Shown here: positions 24,235 to 35,790 of the stretch, piece after piece | How positions within the stretch are numbered: position 1 is the first letter of the stretch | Layout: every line of letters begins with the position of its first letter | Assembly: GCA_022376515.1 (NCBI GenBank) | Contig: WTXI01000017.1 | Span: 575,743 to 639,742, forward strand | Length of the DNA: 64,000 nucleotides | Direction: 5' to 3' | DNA from: Lactifluus volemus | Lineage: Eukaryota > Basidiomycota > Agaricomycetes > Russulales > Russulaceae | The notes under the pieces: model-generated | Told to the model about the DNA's origin: nothing | Database searches by the model: none | What the model saw: only the letters and a program-made list of their open reading frames with translations | Translations under genes and position numbers: made by a program

Positions 24235-24957
24235 GAGCTATTGAAATCGACACATTAAAGTAATACAGACAGATAGAGCAGTTATTGCCAGAGTCGGTCT
24301 TACGGAAATTGCGAACATGTTTCCTGAAAAAGGATGATTTGGACGACATGTTTCGAGTTTATTGTTGGAGGGGATGCGATGAAAGAATGCTTCAGGTTCG
24401 GGATGGGACTCGGAAACGTGGCCCTGGCGCTTACTCTGAGCTAGTACACATGACCATGACCTTCTGCACTCATCGATTCCATAGTTTCTATCTGCAGGAG
24501 ATCAGCACGTAAAACAGTTAGAATGTCAATTGGCGACTCAACAAGTACAGTACTCTACGTATTCAACAACAGTACAATACGTCGGTCTTGCCGCAAGTTT
24601 GCTCCCGGCCAACGCTCCCGTTGGCCGACCGATCAGCTCAAACCTTTTTGCTACATCACTAGCTTTCACAATATCCCTCGCAAGTATTTCCTGCCAAATT
24701 ATACGAATCGTTCTTGACTAGATGATGCCCTTCCGAGCCTTTTCAGCCGGTCATTTCTGCTTTTGAAACTCCTATTACGCCAAAAGAACGACGATTCCCA
24801 ACTCTTTCCCGACGGCCGAGGTATTTGCTCGTCGAAAAGATATCAAGTGGGCCGCGTCCAATATCCATGCTGGTGGTGCTGACATGTAAGGATTTCTGAG
24901 TCTCGGCACTTGTTAAGGCTTACAGTCATTTCTTACTGACTGAAGACCGTCACCGCA
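24235..24957. other. 5' flank of NLR copy 1
   Basis: Repeated at 32912-33669. It holds a possible upstream NLR exon. In copy 2 the minus strand at about 33031 reads MSSKPSFFRKHIRKF followed by GTAAGA, and related sequence is in copies 3 and 4. It ends in phase 1 and no phase-matching acceptor precedes the next exon, so its use is unproven. Confidence 0.4.
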
Positions 24958-25820
24958 TTGTCTCCACGAACATTTTCTCAGGAGTTCAAAGGGGTTTCCA
25001 GGCCTGGAATCGGCAATGATACACTACAGGATTCACTTTCGCCGATCACGACTTGCTCCCATATCCTGTTGAAGTCTGACGACATCTCATGGTGCTTCGC
25101 ACTGCATCGCGCAGGGCGAGGTGTACAACGGCTATTTCATCCTGAGCGGCTTCACGATCACGTCGAACATCTGGTGAGTGGACCCACCTTCTTCCCTCTC
25201 GTACACCTACTATTTCTTTCTCACGGCTGCACAGGTCCTTCCTGTATGATCCCAGGTTTTGAAGGTTCCGTTTACCTTTACGCCAGATCATCTCGTTGTT
25301 TCACCAGGTAACTCACCGAGCTCGACCATTCGACGTCTCCCCATGGTTACGGAATAATACGGATGTCGGTAAGTACCAGCGCAACCCCGGCGCGCAGCTT
25401 GCGGCAGTTCATTCTGTTCATCTTTGCCTCGACAGTGCTGTCCACGCTCTATACTGGCAAGGTGACCATCCGAGAATGATTCCAGCATGTCTTTGTTCTC
25501 TGCCCTTACATCGTCTCTAATTTGCTGACTAGGATTTTCATGCTTGCGAGTCTGCTCGAGCCGAGGTTCTTCATTTTGCGATGTGCGAGCGCAGCCGGGC
25601 ACGTTGGTGAGTTCAACTGTGAAGGGAAATGGGGAAGGCCTTGATCGGCTGTCCCTTATTCGCAACTGCAGAGGCTGATCGCCGCCATCAGTCAACATCT
25701 TCGCTCCTAAGATGGTTTGACCCTGCTCAACACGAATTCGTCTTCGTACTAGTAGACCATTTTAAGCAGCAGGGACTGACAAGGATGTATAACACTAGCA
25801 TATAATAGTAATACAGTCCT
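24958..25820 (+). pseudogene. Decayed gene segment, unrecognised, repeated per unit
   Basis: Plus-strand exon-like pieces include GEVYNGYFILSGFTITSNIW ending at a GTGAGT donor, then after a CACAG acceptor SFLYDPRF, then FTPDHLVVSPGNSPSS. A hydrophobic segment LRQFILFIFASTVLSTLYTGK follows and ends with LEPRFFILRCASAAGH. Frames are broken by stops. It looks like the remains of a multi-exon gene with a membrane segment, but I cannot name the family. Versions of it occur at 33670-34540 and 53640-54690. Confidence 0.4.
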
Positions 25821-26683
25821 TTAAAAAATTAGCATTTTTATCCCGCAACATGTATCTATGATAAAGACGCAGTCTCTGGGTATAGGATTAGATCAGGCGG
25901 CGGAGGGAGTAAGGGTGGCGTGTAAAGTTAAGCGGGACGGAGAGATAACTGTTGGGGGTAGGCAGGGGAGGTAGACAAGAGTAAACTATCTATGTGGTAA
26001 AGCTGTATGTAGGAGGGCTAAGAGGAGATTAACCCAGGTTTCAGGTCTGTCTCGGGGCCATGCAGGTACGCGTCGTTTTGAGGAAAAGTTTACTGCGCTG
26101 TGCCTAGAGGATGGAGAGGGAGGAGTCGCGATCGATCGGGCATAGGATTTCTGCGTCGGAGAAAAGTGAAGTGTGCAGTGCGAGACGAGACGTGGTCCAC
26201 GGTCCGGATAGGTGCTCCGCATGGGCAGGAGACGGGCTGACCGGGGTGGAAGCGCTGCGTATGAGCCGATGAAGAGATGGCCGGTGATGAGCCTAACGAG
26301 CGTGGAGAAGACTGCGCGGTCGCAGCCTTTCGCGCCTTGAATGACGGGGGAGGTTCCTGTGGGGAGCAGGGAGGGCGATGTAGATTTGGGAGAGGCGGTC
26401 ACTGTTCACCAGCGGGAGCCCCATTCCTCAATGAGGCCGCTTTTGGCGACTTGTCGTTGGTAGCTGATGGTGTGAGGCTCTCGGTGGTTCGGTGGGAGGG
26501 GGCGCGAGGCGATCGTGTCGGTGAGGTGGCGGGCGCGTGTGAAGCTGACCAGAGGCTAGTGGGGGGTGATATGGCAATACTGAAGCACCTGTGGAGTGAG
26601 AGGAGTTTGTCTGCGGTTTGTTTGAAGGGAGGGAGAAGGGTTGGCCTGGGTGTGGCCAGTACTTTCTCTCTTTCGTTCTTCAA
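25821..26683 (-). mobile_element. LINE 3' remnant in unit 1
   Basis: Minus-strand frames contain TLVRLITGHLFIGSYA, then in the next frame CPCGAPIRTVDHV, which is the knuckle after RNase H in fungal LINEs, and upstream VAKSGLIEEWGSRW. Frames are broken. Flanks match unit 4 directly: sequence to the left of 25821 and to the right of 26683 is contiguous around 54695-54720, so unit 4 has the empty site. The same remnant is at 34545-35410. Confidence 0.7.
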
Positions 26684-27048
26684 CATCGAGGCTCGGCCGA
26701 GCTGGTAGGTTTCGGAGGATGAAATCGATGAAATTCCAACTAGGAAAGAGAGGGGACAACGTCAGTAAAGGCAATGAGCTTGAGCTTGAAAGGTTTTCTT
26801 GTCATGACCTCGTTCGAAATGGTGTTAAGAACGGCTGAAAACCAAAGGTGGCGCCACCAAAGCAAAGGTGAGCTCGCTCACCTTTTATACATCTACTATC
26901 GCCCTCAAACCTCTCGGAAGTACCAGGACCCGATCATCGCAGCAACATGGTCCGTGTCAGTCTGCTGCTGTCATCTTCAAGTTATGAACCCATCGCACGC
27001 CTTTTCTATATCGCTCTTGTCAAATCTCCGACGGGCACCCTTCTTCCC
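26684..27048 (+). pseudogene. AP180/CALM 5' fragment (unit 1)
   Basis: It corresponds to 54720-55100 of the AP180 locus: the start region ATG at 26804 (MTSFEMV), the first intron, and the ANTH block KYQDPIIAATWS, after which it diverges and lacks part of exon 2. It is joined at about 27048 directly to the 3' fragment of gene X, so it marks the junction between units 1 and 2. It cannot encode an ANTH domain. Confidence 0.8.
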
Positions 27049-27462
27049 CCAGTGAAGAGAGGATGGATAGGCGTCTCGCGTAGGAAGCGGAGCTATGCAG
27101 CGCCGAGCGCAAGCAGCGAGCCGTACGATGCAGTCGGTGAGCGTGGGCCAGGCAATCCGCTCTTCCCGAGTAACTTTGCAAAACTCGCTCTTGGGCCGAC
27201 GCTTACGGCAAAGTACGTAAACTTACTTACGCGGTTCCTCTATTCAGTTTTTCTGACGTATTCCTTATTTCGCCCTCCTTGCAGTAACCCTGCTTTACGT
27301 TCGCGCGACTTCCCTCCGGCACCGGCGTTTTCTAACCCACACGCGATCCGGGCTGGAGTCCTACGCGGTCGGCGCGATAAGCCAAGCTGGGCCGATGATT
27401 GGGATCCGTTGAAACATGAGTATGCGGTTACGGCGAGCGAGGGTAGCGTCGGTGGTCATTGA
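27049..27462 (+). pseudogene. Gene X 3' fragment (unit 2), fused to AP180 fragment
   Basis: Matches 18391-18804 closely, including the intron with its GTACGT donor and TTGCAG acceptor and the terminal SEGSVGGH. Upstream it is fused to the AP180 fragment, and one open frame runs across the fusion (26947-27462; GTG rather than ATG at its start). No promoter is evident, so I treat it as a duplication scar. Confidence 0.8.
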
Positions 27463-28151
27463 AACTTTGCAAATTGTCCGGAGCCTAAGGTACTACTGAT
27501 AAGTCTTTCAAACACGTGGGACAAAAACGGCAACATCAATCCCCACTTGAATTTCCTGTTATTTTGAAGCACATTTGATACACAAATCGCGGTACTGAAC
27601 CACTTGGCATGTAACAGTACCATACAGAGAACAAATCGAAGTATCAATCTATCCAGCTGCTTGGACAATCCTTTCTCGTGTTGCAGATCGGCACACATTG
27701 CGGCGAACTATGCTCGCACCATCCGTATTTCCTTTCTGAAATTCCCAGCGCAGCTACTTGTCATAGGGAAGGGAGGCGCGTGGCATATATATAGGCCCTA
27801 CGATAGGGTGTGGGTACAGATGACGAGTCAGGACGTAGCAAATTTTGACTGCATGCTACAAATTTCAAGTACAGGTATCATACGTTTACTACTCTTTCAG
27901 CTTGCGATTGCCTCAATTACTGAATACGCGGCGGGGTTCTGTCTGAGGCAAGGGGCCCGGGATCCATCATAATCCATTTGGAGACGTGCATGAAGTCACG
28001 ACGTACTAGTAAAGCCTCCACAAGTGATACTTCACTCTTCAGTGTGCAAAAGAAAATAAGGCATAAGACCTGGAAGATAACTCGTGAGATCAAAACGCCT
28101 ATTAGGTGGAGTCGAAGCCTGGGGTGTCCGGCTCTTGAAATGGCACTGACC

Positions 28152-31100
28152 TTATAAATTGTGAGCGTATACTGTAGCCCAATTTGATCCATGGACAAAA
28201 TTCGAAAGATCAAGGCGGGTTACATGTTCCCCTGCAGTCCAGACTGTGCTAGGTCTATGAAGGCCTCGGCGGTGAAGATCGGGTACCCAGAACAAAAGTT
28301 CTCTCTCCTCTCCATATATCCAACCGTCGTCTTCGATCCGGGACTGGTCAGTAAAACGGATGTTCTCAGGATGTTCTGTCGCGACCTTCTTCAGATGTGT
28401 ATGTCCAGGAATTGCACCCGCTACGGCCTGTACTGTTGACACATCCAACACGCGAATCGTGAGATCGTCTGAGCCCGATGCAATGCGCTGCCCATCTGGT
28501 GAGAAGGCAACAGAATTGACAAAAAGGGTGTGTCCGGTAAATGGGCCTGCTACGACCTGTCCTGTTGCCGCATCCCACACCCGGATCGTGTGATCGTCCG
28601 AGGCCGATGCGATACACTGCCCGTCTGGAGAGAATGCAACAGACAAGACCGATTTGGTGTGTCCAGTAAACGGACCCGCTACGACCTGTCCTGTTGCCGC
28701 ATCCCACACGCAAATCGTTTGATCGCCGGAGGCTGATGCGATACACTTCCCGTCCGGTGAGAATGCAACAGAGAAGACACAATCGGTGTGTCCAGTAAAC
28801 GGGCCCGCTACGACCTGTCCTGTTGCCGCATCCCACACGCAAATCGTTCCATTCCATGAAGCAGATGCGATACGCTTCCCGTCCGGCGAGAATGCAACAG
28901 AAGAGACTGGTGAGGTGTGTCCAGTACACGGGCCTGCTACGACCCGTCCTGTTGCCGCATCCCACACGCAAATCGTTTGATCGGTGGAGCCCGATGCGAT
29001 GTGCTTCCCGTCTGGTGAGAATGCAACAGAATTGACCGATTCGGTGTGTCCAGTAAATGGACCTGCTGCGACTTGTCCTGTTGCTGCATCCCACACCAGA
29101 ATCGTTTCATCATACGAGGCCGACGCGATATGCTTCCCGTTCGGCGAGAATGCGACAGACTTAACCGGTCCGCTGTGTCCAGTAAACGGAGCTACGGCTT
29201 GTCCCGTTGCCGCATCCCACACCCGAATCGTGTGATCGCTCGAGGCCGATGCGATATACTTCCCATCCGGTGAGAAGACAACAGATTCGACATCAGAGAT
29301 GTGCCCAGTAAATGGGCCCCCAAGGGTCTGTCTTGTTGCCACATCCCACACGCGAATCGTTTCATTATAAAAGGCCGATGCGATCCGCTGCCCGTCCGGA
29401 GAAAATGCAAGGGAATGGACGTAGCTGTGTGCAGTAAACGGGCCCGCTACGATCTGTCCTGTTGCCACATCCCACACCCGAATCGTTTGATCGTCCGAGG
29501 CCGATGCGATAATCTTCCCGTCCGGCGAGAATGTAACAAAGTCAACTGATTGGGTGTGTCCAGTAAACGGGCCCGCTACGACCTGTCCCGTTGCCGCGTC
29601 CCACACCCGAATCGTGTGATCATCCGAGGCCGATGCGATACACTGCCCATCTGGAGAGAATGCAACAGACCGAACTGATCCGGTGTGTCCGGTAAACACC
29701 GCTACGACCTGCCCTGTTGCCGCATCCCACACCCGAATCGTATGACCATCCGAGGCAGATGCGATACGCTTCCCGCTCGGCGAGAATGAAACAGAATAGG
29801 CCATTGAGGTGGTAAATGGGCCCGCCACGACCTGTCCCGATGCCACATCCCACACGCGAATTGTGCCATCGCTCGAGCTCGATGTGAGGCGCTTCCCATC
29901 CGGTGAGAATGCAACACACCAGACAGAACCAGTGTGTCCAATAAACGCTACGGCTTGTCCTGTTGCCGCATCCCATACCCGAATCGTGTGATCATCCAGG
30001 GCCATTGCGACACGCTGCGCGCCTGGTGAAAATGCAACAGCATAGACCCAATCATTGTGTCCAGTAAACGGACCCGCTATGACCTGTCCTGTTGCCGCAT
30101 CCCACACGCGAATCGTAGCGTCGGATGAGGCCGATAAAATACGCTTCCCGTCCGGCGAAAATGCGACAGATAGGGCCGAATTTCCAGGTACGAAAATTGT
30201 CATTTCCAATGCTGGCCAATGAGACAACTGCCCGCGCTCGAAGGTCAATGTGCGAGGATATTGTTGAAAGTATTGATTGAAGATTCGGGAAGAGGTTGGC
30301 GCGAAAGGGAGTGCAGAGACATAAATGTGCGGAGCGCTTCTTGCCACTGGCATTCCGAAATATCGCACAAACGCGGTTGCATCATTCACCAATGTCAACA
30401 AATCCTCCACATCCGCTGGGGAAGGCTGTAGAGATTTGATGCAATAGTCAGTACAAGCCATGTCTCGTTAAAGGATGTGCCTACCTCGTGGTCGGACTGT
30501 AACCACGTCTTCAGAGATGACAGTGCTGACAAAGCAACGCTCACACAGTTCTTCACGCTCAGGACTTCCAACCAAAATAGAAATTTGGCCTCGAACAGGG
30601 ATTGAAGCTTCGTGAATAGATCGTAGTCGAAAATGAGATGTTCTAAATGATCTCCCCAGAAAATGCAGGCATACGATAGGCCAGGTGGAATATGTTCTGC
30701 GATTCGAGATTCCAGGTCTGGGACATCGCTGTTCGCGACATGTGACGACTCGAGTTCGCAAATATTGAATTTGAGGTGGTCGAGCATTAAACCAAGGCAG
30801 GAATGGGCCAACTGATGGTGGGCATCGCCGAGGTCCACATAAAAGATGCCACTCTTCTTGTTCGTCAGAAAGTCACGAAATGAGGTATGGAGAGGAATGA
30901 TGGGACGCATTTGATCAGATGGTGTCGCATTGCTCAGGAGCGAGCCAAGGTAACATAGAATTCCAAGAACGCGATCGGAATCGTCGGGGTCGTCTTTGAA
31001 TACATGTTGTCGCAAAGCAATCAAGCAACCGATGGAGAGGGGCTCGATTGCAGCAAGAAGTTGTCCCATGACAGATCGAAATACAATCTGTGCTTCATCC

Positions 31101-32911
31101 GATTTGAAGTACCCTTTGAGAACTTCTTCGTACAAGTCGTCTAACAGACCTTGTCCATTTCGACCTCGAGAGTGTCCCAACATGCGCTGTACGCACTCTC
31201 TCTTGCTAAGGCCAAGACTCGCGGGGCTGTTTATGAACCCGCACGCAACGGCTACCCACTGAAACAGGCCCTCGGCTGCCTTCGTTAGCTTGACACCATA
31301 TTCTTCGAACACGTCAGAAGACAGCTCGTTCTGCAGGTACAAGTTAATGTCTTTCTCCGTCTTTGCACCCAGCTGGGCATCATCCATGGAGAGGACGCGA
31401 GTGGACGACGCATGGGCGAATGCAGATTGAATTCCATTCTCAGGCCTCGAGGTGATGAGGATGCGGAAATTCGAGGGGAAATCGGAGAGGCGTTGGGCAA
31501 GGAATGTGTGTAATCCTTTGTTGCCGATTGCGTCCCCGCTCTCATCCAATCCATCGATCACGATGAGTATCGGATCGCTAAGCTGCACGTCCTTGAGCGG
31601 TTCAAGGAGCAGGCCCTCGAACAGTGTACGATAGTCTCGCGCGTTACGAAGAGAGGTGTCATTCCTAATGATCCTCCCAAGGGCGAGCTTGAACGCAGGA
31701 CTGCGATCGGAGAGATCACAGGCTAGCGTTGTGAAGAGCTGATACGTCTTGTCTTTAGAGTGCTCCTTTCGCAGAAAAGCAAAGTAGGAGCCGAGACAGT
31801 TTCTCTGGAAACGACGCGCGATCTCATGTGCAATCGAGGACTTTCCGGTGCCCGCCTGGCCAAGGATGATGAGCGCACGTTCAGATTCGGGATTCTCGAC
31901 CCATTTGATGATGTAGTCGAGGAAATCCTCTCGAGTGCCTCGAAGACAGCGCTTCTCATCGCCGAATGGCCAGCCTCCCGTATAAGGCAATCCTCTGATG
32001 ACTCCACCACATTCTGTTGCCCCTTGTGAGATCAACAACCTGATTACGTTTTGACCACCGAGATTACGCACCCATTAATTCTTGATTTGAGATGTCCACA
32101 ACCTGTGGCACGGGAGTTCCGCTCTCGAAAAGACGTTGACCCGTTTGGGGCAATCTGGATGAGCAATGTCAGAGGATCGTTCCTTCGAAAGTATGAGTGG
32201 GAGACGCCTACGTGTGGTCATTGCGTTGTTGAATTATATGCGCCAAGAGAGATAAAAACAGCCTAGCCTGCAGAACCGTTTTGTACAAATAGTGAGGATG
32301 ATGCTACTTGAGACATACCTGGAATACGTGAAGGGTATTCGACAATTTTCCATCATACTGCTTGACCTTCCTCAGCATATCGGTGCGAAGGAGGACCTTC
32401 TTCATCCCCTTCACCTCAGCACATTTTGACAGCGCTGTGTCAATCCCATCCAAGTCGCTTAATTTGAATTAGACCACGGCGTACATTAGTAAGAGAAAAA
32501 GGCACCTCTGAAGGGATCCCAAGACAGTGAGCAGGTCGGAAGGCAGTTCTTCTTTCTTCAAGCCATGTCTTTGGCACATTTTACCTACGTCGACAACGAC
32601 GTTCCCAACGTTGTGTAGCTTTTCCATTACTACTTCCCACTCTTCCTTGAGCTGTTTCACTTCCTGATATACAATCATCAGCACATAGGGTGTTTAAGGT
32701 CCGATGGTACGCTTACATCTTTCATTTTGAGAGCCTGGAGAATGATGCCTGCGACTGGGGAGATATACGGTATCTTTCCAGCCAGGGAACTGAGTTCCTT
32801 GAGGGCGGAAAGAGTCGGGTCTATTGCGCTGAGCACAACATCAGTGCTTCCACCGATCGGCTCGGATGAGGCAGGATTTGGGGGATCAGGAGCTGGATAA
32901 GGTGCATTCAT
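28152..32911 (-). CDS. NLR copy 2: four-helix (MLKL/HeLo-like)-NACHT-14xWD40 receptor, intact
   Basis: Seven exons on the minus strand join in phase: 32911-32717, 32663-32506, 32457-32319, 32267-32212, 32154-32072, 32022-30485, 30425-28152. They give 1480 aa. Residues about 30-185 form a four-helix bundle of the MLKL N-terminal type (AGKIPYISPVAGIILQAL, KQLKEEWEVVMEKL, KVLLRTDMLRKVKQYDGKL). NACHT follows with P-loop GQAGTGKSS (265-273) and Walker B ILIVIDGLDESGD (362-374). From about 800 there are 14 WD40 blades of the type SVAFSPDGxxIASASxDxTIxVWD. A C-terminal tail of about 90 residues carries DGWIYGEERELLFWVPDLHR and LDLSNFVHGSNW, a signature of agaricomycete WD40 proteins. By family knowledge such NLRs bind a ligand through the propellers, oligomerise through NACHT and trigger cell death through the four-helix domain (compare HET-E). 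The ligand is unknown. ATG 32911 is chosen as start; a possible upstream exon does not join in phase. Confidence 0.9.
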
Positions 32912-33669
32912 GAGCTATTGAAAATAACACGGTTGTAAAGTAATACAGACAGATAGAGTAGTTGTTGCCAGAGTCGGTCTTACGGAATTTGCGGATATGT
33001 TTCCTGAAAAAGGATGGTTTGGACGACATGTTTCGAGTTTATTGTTGGAGGGGATGCGATGAAAGAATGCTTCAGGTTCGGGATGTCTCAGGCGTGGACT
33101 CGGAAACGTGGCGCCTGGCGCTTACTCTGAGCTAGTACACATGACCATGACCTTCTGCGCTCATCGATTCCATAGTTTCTATCTGCAGGAGATCAGCACG
33201 TAAAACAGTTAGAATGAAATTGGCGGCTCAACAAGTACAGTACTCTACGTATTCAACGACAGTTCAAGACATCGGTCTTGCCGCAAGTTTGCTCCCGGCC
33301 AACGCTCCCGTTGGCCGACAGATCAGCTCAAACCTTTTTCGCTACACCACTAGCTTTCACAATATCCCTCACAAGTGAAGACAGACGCTATTTGATCTTT
33401 CCTGCCAAATTATACGAATCGTTCTTGACTAGATGATGCCCTTCCGAGCCTTTTTAGCCGGTCATTTCTGGTTTTGAAACTCCTATTACGCCAAAAGAAC
33501 GACGATTCCCAACTCTTTCCCGACGGCCGAGGTATTTGCTCGTCGAAGAGGATATCATGTGTGCCGCGTCCAATATCCATGCTGGTGGTGCTGACATGTA
33601 AGGATTTCTGAGTCTCGGCACTTGTTAAGGCTTACAGTCATTTCTTACTGACTGAAGGTTGTCACCCCA
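32912..33669. other. 5' flank of NLR copy 2
   Basis: Near-copy of 24235-24957, with small indels. It includes the candidate upstream exon near 33031-32986 on the minus strand. No other gene is visible. Confidence 0.4.
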
Positions 33670-34544
33670 TTGTCTCCACGAACATTTTCTCAGGAGTTCA
33701 AAGGGGTTTCCAGGCCTGGCATCGGCGATAATACACTACAGGATTCACTTTCGCCGATCACGACTTGCTCCCATATCCCGTTGAAGTCTGACGACACCTC
33801 ATGGTGCTTCGCACTGCATCGTGCAGGGCGAGGTGTACAACGGCTATTTCATCCTGAGCGGCTTCACGATCACGTCGAACATCTGGTGAGTGGACCCACC
33901 TTCCACCTTCTTCCCTCTCGTACACCTACTATTTCGTTTCTCACGGCTGCACAGGTCCTTCCTGTATGATCCCAGGTTTTGAAGGTTCCGATCACCTTTA
34001 CGCCAGATCATCTCGTTGTTTCACCAGGTAACTCACCGAGCTCGACCATTCGACGTCTCCCCATGGTTACGGAATAATACGGATGTCGGTAAGTACCAGC
34101 ACAACCCCGGCGCGCAGCTTGCGGTAGTTCATTCTGTTCATCTTTGCCTCGACAGTGCTGTCCACGCTCTATACTGGCAAGGTGACCATCCGAGAATGAT
34201 TCCAGCATGTCTTTGTTCTCTGCCCTTACATCGTCTCTAATTTGCTGACTAGGATTTTCATGCTTGCGAGTCTGCTCGAGCCGAGGTTCTTCGTTTTGCG
34301 ATGTGCGAGCGCAGCCGGGCACGCTGGTGAGTTCAACTGTGAAGGGAAAATGGGGAAGGCCTTGATCGGCTGTCACCTTATTCGCAACTGCAGAGGCTGA
34401 TCTCCGCCATCAGTCAACATCTTCGCTCCTAAGATGGTTTGACCCTGCTCAACACGAATTCGTCTTCATACTAGTAGACCATTTTAAGCAGCAGGGACTG
34501 ACAAGGATGTATAACACTAGCATATAATAGTAATACAGTCCTTT
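33670..34544 (+). pseudogene. Decayed gene segment, second copy
   Basis: Corresponds to 24958-25820: the same exon-like piece YFILSGFTITSNIW with its GTGAGT donor, the same SFLYDPRF, and LEPRFFVLRCASAAGH at the end. It is broken by the same stop codons, so the decay predates the duplication of units 1 and 2. Confidence 0.4.
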
Positions 34545-35410
34545 AAAAAATCTTTTTATCCCGCAACATGTATCTATGACAAAGACGCAGTCTCTGGGGT
34601 ACAGGATTGGATCAGGCGGCGGAGGGAGTAAGGGTGGTGTGTAAAGTTAAGCGGGACGGAGAGATGACTGTTGGGGGTAGGCAGGGGAGGTAGACAAGAG
34701 TAAACTATCTGTGGTAAAGCTGTATGTAGGAGGGCTAAGAGGAGATTAACCCGGGTTCCAGGTCTGTCTCGGGGCCATGCAGGTACGCATCGTTTTGAGG
34801 AAAGGCCATTACTGCGCTGTGCCTAGAGAATGGGAGGGAGGAGTCGCGATCGATCGGGCATAGGATTTCTTGGCGGGGTCGGAGAAAAGTGAAGTGTGCA
34901 GTGCGAGACGAGACTGGTCCACGGTCCGGATAGGCGCTCCGCATGGGCAGGAGACGGGCTGACCGGGGTGGAAGCGCTGCGTATGAGCCGATGAAGAGAT
35001 GGCCGGTGATGAGCCTAACGAGCGTGGAGAAGACTGCGCGGTCGCAGCCTTTCGCGTTGAATGACGGGGGGAGGTTTCCCTGTGGGGGAGCAGGGAGGGC
35101 GATGTAGATTGGGGAGAGGCGGTCACTGTTTCACCAGCGGGAGCCCCATTCCTCAATGAGGCCGCTTTTGGCGACTTGTCGTTGGTAGCTGATGGTGTGA
35201 GGCTCTCGGTGGTTCGGTGGGAGGGGGCGCGAGGCGATCGTGTCGGTGAGGTGGCGGGCGCGTGTGAAGCTGACCAGAGGCTAGTGGGGGGGTGATATGG
35301 CAATACTGAAGCACCTGTGGAGTGAGAGGAGTTTGTCTGCGATTTGTTTGAAGGAGAGGGAGAAGGGTTGGCCTGGGTGTGGCCAGTACTTTCTCTCTTT
35401 CGTTCTTCAA
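34545..35410 (-). mobile_element. LINE 3' remnant in unit 2
   Basis: Copy of 25821-26683. In this copy a longer in-frame stretch reads SSPAISSSAHTQRFHPGQPV followed by SCPCGAPIRTVDQSR, which confirms the CCHC-type knuckle. It is present at the same position as in unit 1, so the insertion predates the unit 1/2 duplication. Confidence 0.7.
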
Positions 35411-35790
35411 CATCGAGGCTCGGCCGGGCTGGTAGGTCTCGGAGGATGAAATCGATGAAATTTCCAACTAGGAAAGAGAGGGGACAACGTCAGCAAAGGC
35501 AGTGAGCTTGAGCTTGAAAGGTTTTCTTGTCATGACCTCGTTCGAAATGGTGTTAAGAACGGCTGAAAACCAAAGGCGGCACCACCAAAAGCAAAGGTGA
35601 GCGAGCTCACCTTTTATACATCTACTATCTCCCTCAAACCTCTCGGGAAGTACCAGGACCCGATTATCGCAGCAACATGGTCCGTGTCAGTCTGCTGCTG
35701 TCATCTTCAAGTTATGAACCCTTCGCACGCCTTTTCTATATCGCCCTTGTCAAATCTCCGACGGGCACCCTTCTTCCCCCGGTGAAGAGA
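35411..35790 (+). pseudogene. AP180/CALM 5' fragment (unit 2)
   Basis: Copy of 26684-27048, with the ATG at 35532 and KYQDPIIAATWS. It is fused at about 35790 to the next gene X fragment, at the same join as between units 1 and 2. Confidence 0.8.

Larger units (their letters stand above)
18430..27048. repeat. Tandem duplication unit 1
   Basis: It runs from the 3' part of gene X through NLR copy 1, a decayed segment, a LINE remnant and a 5' fragment of the AP180 gene. Corresponding landmarks in unit 2 lie 8658 bp to the right (for example the AGCCGTACGA of gene X at 18461 and 27119, and the NLR stop at 19493 and 28152). Units 1 and 2 are nearly identical over long stretches. Confidence 0.9.
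27049..35790. repeat. Tandem duplication unit 2
   Basis: It has the same order as unit 1: gene X 3' fragment, NLR copy 2, decayed segment, LINE remnant, AP180 5' fragment. The next unit begins about 8730 bp after the corresponding point (27119 to 35849). Confidence 0.9.

Noticed and set aside
32986..33031. Upstream exon MSSKPSFFRKHIRKF for the NLRs
   Set aside because: A strong donor follows, and similar sequence exists in copies 3 and 4, but its phase-1 end does not match the acceptor before the next exon in any copy; it is kept only as a possibility.
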